From Pseudomonadota bacterium (lineage in GTDB: Bacteria; Pseudomonadota; Gammaproteobacteria; Steroidobacterales; Steroidobacteraceae): 64,000 nt of DNA. Location: contig JAEWBG010000020.1 in assembly GCA_023391335.1 (NCBI GenBank), positions 33,395 through 97,394 of the forward strand, read 5' to 3'. The stretch's first letter is position 1; each line of letters begins with the position of its first letter. The notes beneath the pieces were generated by a model. The model was not told the DNA's origin and searched no databases. It saw only the letters and a program-made list of their open reading frames with translations. Shown here piece after piece: positions 60,406 through 64,000 of this stretch. The position numbers and the translations under genes are program-made.

Positions 60406-61179
60406 CTATTCTTCGTCTTCGTCGTCGAAATCATCATCATCGTCATCTTCGTCATCTTCGACGTGACGACCGCCGGCACCTTGCGGAGCAGCTCGTCCGG
60501 CCGCGGCAGCTAATGGCGGCTTGGTCTTCATCTTCGGCCGAGCACCAAACACGACGATGGTCTTGCCGGTCGCCCGCAGTAAGCCCTGATCTTCGAGGAC
60601 CTTGAGCACGCGACCCGCCATTTCACGAGAGCAACCGACAAGTCGCGAAAGCTCCTGACGGCTCACTTTGATTTGCATGCCTTCGGGGTGGGTCATGGCG
60701 TCCGGTTCGCTGCACAGATCCATGATCGCGTGCGCGACACGCCCGGTGACATCCACAAACGCGAGATCGCCTAACTTGCGATTGGTGCGATCGAGGCGTG
60801 TGGCAAGCTGAGTTGCGAGTTCGAATACCAGTCCTGGGCTTTCGGCAGCGAGTTGGCGGAAGCGGGGATAGGTCATTTCAGCCAGTTCGCATTGCTGGCG
60901 CGTTCTCACCCATGCGCTGCGCGTGGGTTGTTCGTAGAACAGGCCCATTTCACCGAAGAACTGTCCCTTGTTGAGGTAGGCAAGCACCATTTCGTTGCCT
61001 TCCTCGTCTTCGATCATCACTTCGACTGAACCGCTGACGATGTAATACAGGACATCCGGCAGATCGCCTGCGTGGATGACAACCGTTTTGGAGGGCACGG
61101 TGCGGATGCGGCAATAACTCAGGAATCGGTTGATTGCCGGAATGTCGCTCAGTGGCCTTGCGCCTTCTTCCATACTCAC
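60406..61179 (-). CDS. crp: Crp/Clp-family transcriptional regulator with acidic tail
   Basis: 257 residues. The cyclic-nucleotide domain contains 'FFGEMGLFYEQPTRSAWVRTRQQCELAEMTY': Glu, Arg and Ser of the phosphate-binding cassette match E. coli Crp (E72, R82, S83). T127 is kept but S128 is Asn ('DRTNRKLG'). Recognition helix 'RQELSRLVGCSREMAGRVLK' matches E. coli Crp and even more xanthomonad Clp. So TGTGA-N6-TCACA should be bound; cAMP seems the likely ligand, though c-di-GMP (as in Clp) is not excluded. After the DNA-binding domain comes a 45-residue Ala/Gly/Lys linker and a run of some 20 Asp/Glu residues absent from both relatives. Confidence 0.9.
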   Translation of the reverse strand: MSMEEGARPLSDIPAINRFLSYCRIRTVPSKTVVIHAGDLPDVLYYIVSGSVEVMIEDEEGNEMVLAYLNKGQFFGEMGLFYEQPTRSAWVRTRQQCELAEMTYPRFRQLAAESPGLVFELATQLATRLDRTNRKLGDLAFVDVTGRVAHAIMDLCSEPDAMTHPEGMQIKVSRQELSRLVGCSREMAGRVLKVLEDQGLLRATGKTIVVFGARPKMKTKPPLAAAAGRAAPQGAGGRHVEDDEDDDDDDFDDEDEE

Positions 61180-61363
61180 CCCTGACTGGTGTTCTGCATT
61201 GTTGACTAAACGGCGAAGACCCTATCGCTTGGTCTGGCTGCGTATCGATCGCGATTCGATCATGCGAACGACAACCGCAACTCGCTCAACCAACCTTCTG
61301 AGGCCTCGCGCGCCTTTTAATACACTCTGCGCTAAAACCGCAAGCGTTCAAGCAATTACATCA

Positions 61364-62017
61364 TCACAACCAGAACGCCGTTCGAGTCATGATGCGTCCG
61401 GTGAGCTTCATCAGCGCGCGCGCTGGGGCGGGCAAATCGGCGCCTCCTGCGCTCTTAGCGGCTGCGCCGTGACGCTCTTCGTCCGCGCTCATCTGTTCGA
61501 GAATCGCTCGCGTGCGGCGGTCCTCGACCGGCAATCTCTGCAGATGCGACTGCAGATGCTGGACGACTTGTCGTTCGGTTTCTGCAACGAAACCCAGCGA
61601 AGTGCGATCCCCAGCCAAACCGGCCAGTGCGCCAATCGCGAAAGATCCGGCATACCAGAGCGGATCAAGCACGCTGCGCCGGCCTCCCAACTCATCGATG
61701 CGGGCCGCGCACCAGGCCAGATGATCCGATTCCTCGCGACCTGCTTCCATCAGCGATTCCCTGGTCACGTCGGACTTCGCCACGAATGCCTGCCCTTGGT
61801 AGAGGGCCTGGGCGGCGATCTCGCCTGAATGATTTACTCGCATCAAAGCCGCCACTTCCTGGTGATGTTCGGCTGGCAGGGAATCCGGGATCGGCAATGC
61901 CGGGGAGGGGCGAGCGGAGTCGTAGACTCCCGCCAAGACCCGGAGTGCCCGTTCGACTGGGGCGAGAAGGCGGTCGATGGGAGAGAGCTGTCGGTCGTTC
62001 GAATTGGGTACGGACAC
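61364..62017 (-). CDS. coq7: Ubiquinone-biosynthesis hydroxylase Coq7
   Basis: A 217-residue carboxylate-bridged di-iron protein hydroxylating demethoxyubiquinone. Metal ligands appear in 'LMRVNHSGEIAAQALYQG', 'EAGREESDHLAWCAARIDELGG' and 'MSADEERHGAAA'. GTG 62017 ('SVPNSNDRQLSPIDRLL') matches family starts; the open frame continues to 62095, but a TATAAT box lies inside that extension. It is divergent from rplM. Presence of coq7 indicates an aerobic ubiquinone pathway. Confidence 0.92.
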   Translation of the reverse strand: MSVPNSNDRQLSPIDRLLAPVERALRVLAGVYDSARPSPALPIPDSLPAEHHQEVAALMRVNHSGEIAAQALYQGQAFVAKSDVTRESLMEAGREESDHLAWCAARIDELGGRRSVLDPLWYAGSFAIGALAGLAGDRTSLGFVAETERQVVQHLQSHLQRLPVEDRRTRAILEQMSADEERHGAAAKSAGGADLPAPARALMKLTGRIMTRTAFWL

Positions 62018-62044
62018 GGAATTTCCCGGATGCTGGTCGCCTAC

Positions 62045-62050
62045 ATTATA
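62045..62050 (-). promoter_or_regulatory. -10 box of coq7
   Basis: The minus strand reads TATAAT exactly, 28 bases before GTG 62017, within an unusually AT-rich patch (62040-62055). The -35 region is weak. It supports the shorter coq7 start. Confidence 0.45.
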
Positions 62051-62178
62051 TATGTGCCTGCCGGACCGCTCCTGGGCAGCTCCGGGGTTAAGCAAACGGC
62101 GGTTTGCATTGACAAAGTCCCTCCTTTAGACTTGCCGGCCTTTTAGCCCCCCGGCAAGAGATTTTCCCGGAGAATTCA

Positions 62179-62607
62179 ATGAGAACCGTCTTCGCCAATA
62201 CGGCCACGGTGCGCCGCGATTGGTACGTGGTGGACGCCACGGACCAAACCCTGGGTCGTTTGGCCTCCAAAGTTGCTATGCGTTTGCGCGGCAAGCACAA
62301 GGCCGCATACACGCCCAATGTGGATACCGGCGATCACATCGTGATCGTCAACGCGAGAAAGGTCCGCGTAACGGGCCGAAAGCTCACCGACAAGTTCTAC
62401 CACCACCACACTGGCTATCTCGGCAACTTGAAGACGACCAGCTTGGAAAAGCTGCTCGACCAACACCCCGAGCGCGCCATCGAATTCGCAGTGAAGGGCA
62501 TGCTTCCGAAGAACCCGCTGGGCCGGAAGATGTTCAAGAAACTCCATGTGTTCGCCGGTGCTGAGCATCCGCACAGCGCACAGCAGCCGAAAGCGCTGCA
62601 GATCTAA
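62179..62607 (+). CDS. rplM: Ribosomal protein L13 (uL13)
   Basis: 142 residues, the usual length: 'WYVVDATDQTLGRLASKVAMRLRGKHKAAYTPNVDTGDHIVIVNA' and 'RAIEFAVKGMLPKNPLGRKMFKKLHVFAGAEHPHSAQQP' are diagnostic. It is first of the universal rplM-rpsI pair. CCGGAGAA precedes the ATG by about six bases. L13 is an early assembly protein of the 50S subunit. Confidence 0.98.
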   Translation: MRTVFANTATVRRDWYVVDATDQTLGRLASKVAMRLRGKHKAAYTPNVDTGDHIVIVNARKVRVTGRKLTDKFYHHHTGYLGNLKTTSLEKLLDQHPERAIEFAVKGMLPKNPLGRKMFKKLHVFAGAEHPHSAQQPKALQI

Positions 62608-62640
62608 GCGAACTTTTACAACGCAACCAGGCAATCGAAA

Positions 62641-63033
62641 ATGCCCACTTCAGCTAATTACGGAACCGGACGCCGCAAGACCTCGACCGCTCGCGTGTAC
62701 ATTCGTCCGGGCAGCGGCAACATCACTGTCAATGACCGTACGCTCGACGAATTCTTCGGTCGCAAGACGGCGCGCATGATCGTGCGTCAACCGCTCGAAC
62801 TGGTGAGCATGGAAGGCAAGTTCGACGTAAGCGTCACCGTGCACGGCGGCGGCATCACAGGTCAAGCCGGTGCAATTCGCCACGGCCTCACTCGTGCGTT
62901 GATCGAATACGATGAAACGCTTCGCAAACCTCTGCGCGATGCCGGTTACGTGACTCGCGATGCTCGCGAAGTCGAGCGTAAGAAGGTCGGCTTCCGCAAG
63001 GCACGTCGCGGAACTCAGTTCTCGAAGCGCTAA
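62641..63033 (+). CDS. rpsI: Ribosomal protein S9 (uS9)
   Basis: 130 residues: 'GTGRRKTSTARVYIRPGSGNITVNDRTLDEFFGR' and the C-terminal tail 'KKVGFRKARRGTQFSKR', whose final SKR reaches the P-site tRNA. It is 33 bases after rplM, in the same operon, with the normal length. Confidence 0.98.
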   Translation: MPTSANYGTGRRKTSTARVYIRPGSGNITVNDRTLDEFFGRKTARMIVRQPLELVSMEGKFDVSVTVHGGGITGQAGAIRHGLTRALIEYDETLRKPLRDAGYVTRDAREVERKKVGFRKARRGTQFSKR

Positions 63034-63041
63034 GCGCACAC

Positions 63042-63119
63042 GGGGTTGGCGGCGGACCGTTGACAGGCAACGGTCCGAAACAGATTCTCTGCAAGCTGTT
63101 CACCGCCAACCGCCAACCG
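63042..63119. repeat. Nested inverted repeat between rpsI and tRNA-Gln
   Basis: The inner hairpin is perfect: CGGACCGTTG (63053-63062), loop ACAGG, CAACGGTCCG (63068-63077). The outer arms are GGTTGGCGG (63044-63052) against tandem CCGCCAAC words (63103-63119). It is probably the end of the rplM-rpsI transcript; the TTGACA inside the stem is likely fortuitous. Confidence 0.6.
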
Positions 63120-63129
63120 CGATCAGACT

Positions 63130-63203
63130 TGGGGGATCGTCTAGCGGTAGGACTACGGACTCTGACTCCGTCAACCTAGGTTCGAATCCTAGTCCCCCAG
63201 CCA
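63130..63203 (+). tRNA. tRNA-Gln (CTG)
   Basis: A 74-base cloverleaf with encoded CCA. Acceptor TGGGGGA pairs with TCCCCCA, D arm with AGCGGTAGG, anticodon stem ACGGA/TCCGT with loop CTCTGAC giving anticodon CTG, and T arm CCTAG-GTTCGAAT-CCTAG. The 5' U is typical of tRNA-Gln. It is followed at once by an intrinsic terminator and by modules that copy its 3' end. Confidence 0.97.
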
Positions 63204-63208
63204 AACGC

Positions 63209-63237
63209 AAAAAGGCCCGGTTCCTCCGGGCCTTTTT
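63209..63237 (+). terminator. Intrinsic terminator after tRNA-Gln
   Basis: AAAAAGGCCCGG, a 5-base loop and CCGGGCCTTTTT: a 12-bp stem including the A/T tracts, ending in five T. It starts six bases after the tRNA CCA. Confidence 0.9.
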
Positions 63238-63416
63238 CGTTTGGCCAGTCCGACTAGGATTGAGAACCTAGGGATCCTAGGTTCGATTAAATTCGATCGG
63301 ACTCGAATTTGAACATCACTGCTCGTGAAGCGATGCAGTGATGGCCCCAGCGGGGCGGAGTGCAGGGATGCACGAAGTAATCCTAGTCCCCCAGCCGCAT
63401 ATCAATAATTGGGAGA

Positions 63417-63440
63417 GGGCCCGATTTATCGGGCCCTTTT
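63417..63440 (+). terminator. Terminator of tRNA-tail module 1
   Basis: GGGCCCGAT, two-base loop, ATCGGGCCC, then TTTT. Placed 20 bases after the copied tRNA tail, mirroring the arrangement behind the real tRNA. Confidence 0.8.
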
Positions 63441-63615
63441 CATTTTGGCTTCAGGACTAGGAGTTTGAGAACCTAGGGCACCTAGCGTTCGACAAAATTG
63501 CCTGGAGCAATTTTGAACATCGCACGATCTCGCTTAGAAGAGATCGTGCGGTGGCCCCAGTGGGGCGGAGCACATGGATGTGCGGAGTAATCCTAGTCCC
63601 CCAGAAACGAGAATC

Positions 63616-63637
63616 GGGCCGCTTATGCGGGCCTTTT
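63616..63637 (+). terminator. Terminator of tRNA-tail module 2
   Basis: GGGCCGC-TTAT-GCGGGCC followed by TTTTT; the stem has one bulged base. It lies 11 bases after the second copied tRNA tail. Confidence 0.7.
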
Positions 63638-63755
63638 TGTTTTGGCCCCGGGGCTAGGACGCGAACCTGACGTATCCCCACAAATTTCACGATTGGGATA
63701 GAAATCTAAGCAGCCACACGGGTATGGCTTTGCAGCTGAGATTGGGCGGAGGTGG

Positions 63756-64000
63756 ATGGCCGCGTCGTACGCTTTCCCAACCGATGCGCACGAGGGAATA
63801 ACGTGGACGATCTCGATGAACTCGAACCGCACAGTGCAGGATGCGATCGTTCAGGCTTTGAGCGCAGCCCTGGACCCAGGAGATGAAAGTGGCGAGCGCA
63901 TGAAGTAGCAGAAGCACCGCGATGCGTTTTGGTTGACGCGTGAGACTGTGCTCGAACGCGCATCCAAACCGATCGCACTTCAAGTCACGAAAGCTCTGCT
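63756..64000 (+). other. Possible interrupted reading frame at the right edge
   Basis: ATG 63756 opens 50 codons to a TAG at 63906. The same frame then continues open to the window end with protein-like composition ('AFWLTRETVLERASKPIALQVTKAL'). This may be a decayed gene with an in-frame stop or two pieces of unrelated noise. No family recognised. Minus-strand frames over the same bases look like shadows. Confidence 0.2.

Larger units (their letters stand above)
63185..63604 (+). repeat. tRNA-Gln 3'-end repeated in two downstream modules
   Basis: The 16 bases AATCCTAGTCCCCCAG of the tRNA 3' end (63185-63200) recur exactly at 63379-63394 and 63589-63604, 194 and 210 bases apart. Each module opens with an inverted near-copy of the T arm (GACTAGGATTGAGAACCTAG at 63252; GGACTAGG...TTGAGAACCTAGG at 63454). 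It continues with a variable hairpin (around 63316-63342; 63521-63551), a shared block TGGCCCCAG-GGGGCGGAG, the direct tRNA tail and a terminator. Only the tail is copied, so these are not tRNA genes. Confidence 0.85.

Noticed and set aside
62109..62137. TTGACA upstream of rplM as a sigma-70 promoter
   Set aside because: The -35 is perfect, but 16-18 bases on there is no acceptable -10 hexamer. Kept out of the feature list although a promoter must exist nearby.
63060..63090. TTGACA as the -35 box of tRNA-Gln
   Set aside because: It lies within the stem of a perfect 10-bp hairpin and the spaced -10 (GATTCT) is poor; likely part of the terminator structure.
63379..63604. Additional tRNA genes
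   Set aside because: Only the 16-18 base 3' tail of tRNA-Gln is present in each module; no acceptor 5' strand, D arm or anticodon arm.
63687..63983. Minus-strand frames at the right edge
   Set aside because: Arg/His-rich, overlapping each other, no ribosome site; look like shadows of the plus-strand frame.

Overview
The window is a 64 kb chromosomal segment of a GC-rich gammaproteobacterium. Evidence for this is the order leuS-lptE-holA-nadD-rsfS-rlmH, the maf-rng-yhdP-nit-tldD run, coq7 (ubiquinone, hence respiratory), djlA, darP, and a Crp protein whose helix-turn-helix resembles xanthomonad Clp. I infer a relative of the Xanthomonadales/Nevskiales/Steroidobacter group; species cannot be told from sequence alone. 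No rRNA, transposase, prophage or CRISPR array is visible. Gene density is ordinary, and most genes have a clear family.

Layout. (1) 1-10.8 kb: two giant envelope genes, a 5'-truncated protein built of tandem SdrD-B-type domains and an OmpA-domain/beta-barrel outer-membrane protein. (2) 10.9-13.3 kb: flagellar accessory genes (DUF2802 behind a sigma-54-type promoter; fliK plus an FlhB C-domain homologue on the minus strand). (3) 14.1-25.5 kb: a chemosensory operon (STAS-cheY-cheA-MCP-cheW-cheR-cheD-cheB) with a near-consensus sigma-28 promoter, then an HDOD gene with its own sigma-28-like promoter and a receiver-GAF-histidine kinase. (4) 25.7-39.9 kb: leuS-lptE-holA-nadD-rsfS-rlmH, broken open by a GGDEF-like response regulator, a phosphorelay set (hybrid kinase, receiver, Hpt, HExxH protein), a peptidase and a LysR gene. 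(5) 40-51 kb: Ser/Thr kinase, maf-rng-yhdP-nit-tldD, and an ExeA-type ATPase with an FHA domain. (6) 51.6-62.1 kb: purK-purE, darP, pmbA, yihY, histidine kinase, purC, djlA, rpe, crp, coq7. (7) 62.1-64 kb: rplM-rpsI, tRNA-Gln, and two modules that each repeat the tRNA 3' end.

How they work together: flagellar and chemosensory genes carry the matching sigma-54 and sigma-28 promoters. The MCP ends in a W-x-x-F tail expected to tether the CheR/CheB encoded downstream. The hybrid kinase, lone receiver and Hpt protein have the parts of a phosphorelay. TldD and PmbA are the two halves of one protease, encoded 4 kb apart.

The least conventional signal lies between genes. Many gaps contain a large imperfect inverted repeat whose arms are tandem runs of tiny perfect hairpins separated by short purine-rich spacers (pyrimidine-rich in the opposite arm). 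Architecture is conserved, but the actual sequence is largely private to each gap. Several abut start codons in the chemotaxis operon. Together with the tRNA-tail modules, these are the best candidates for something undescribed.
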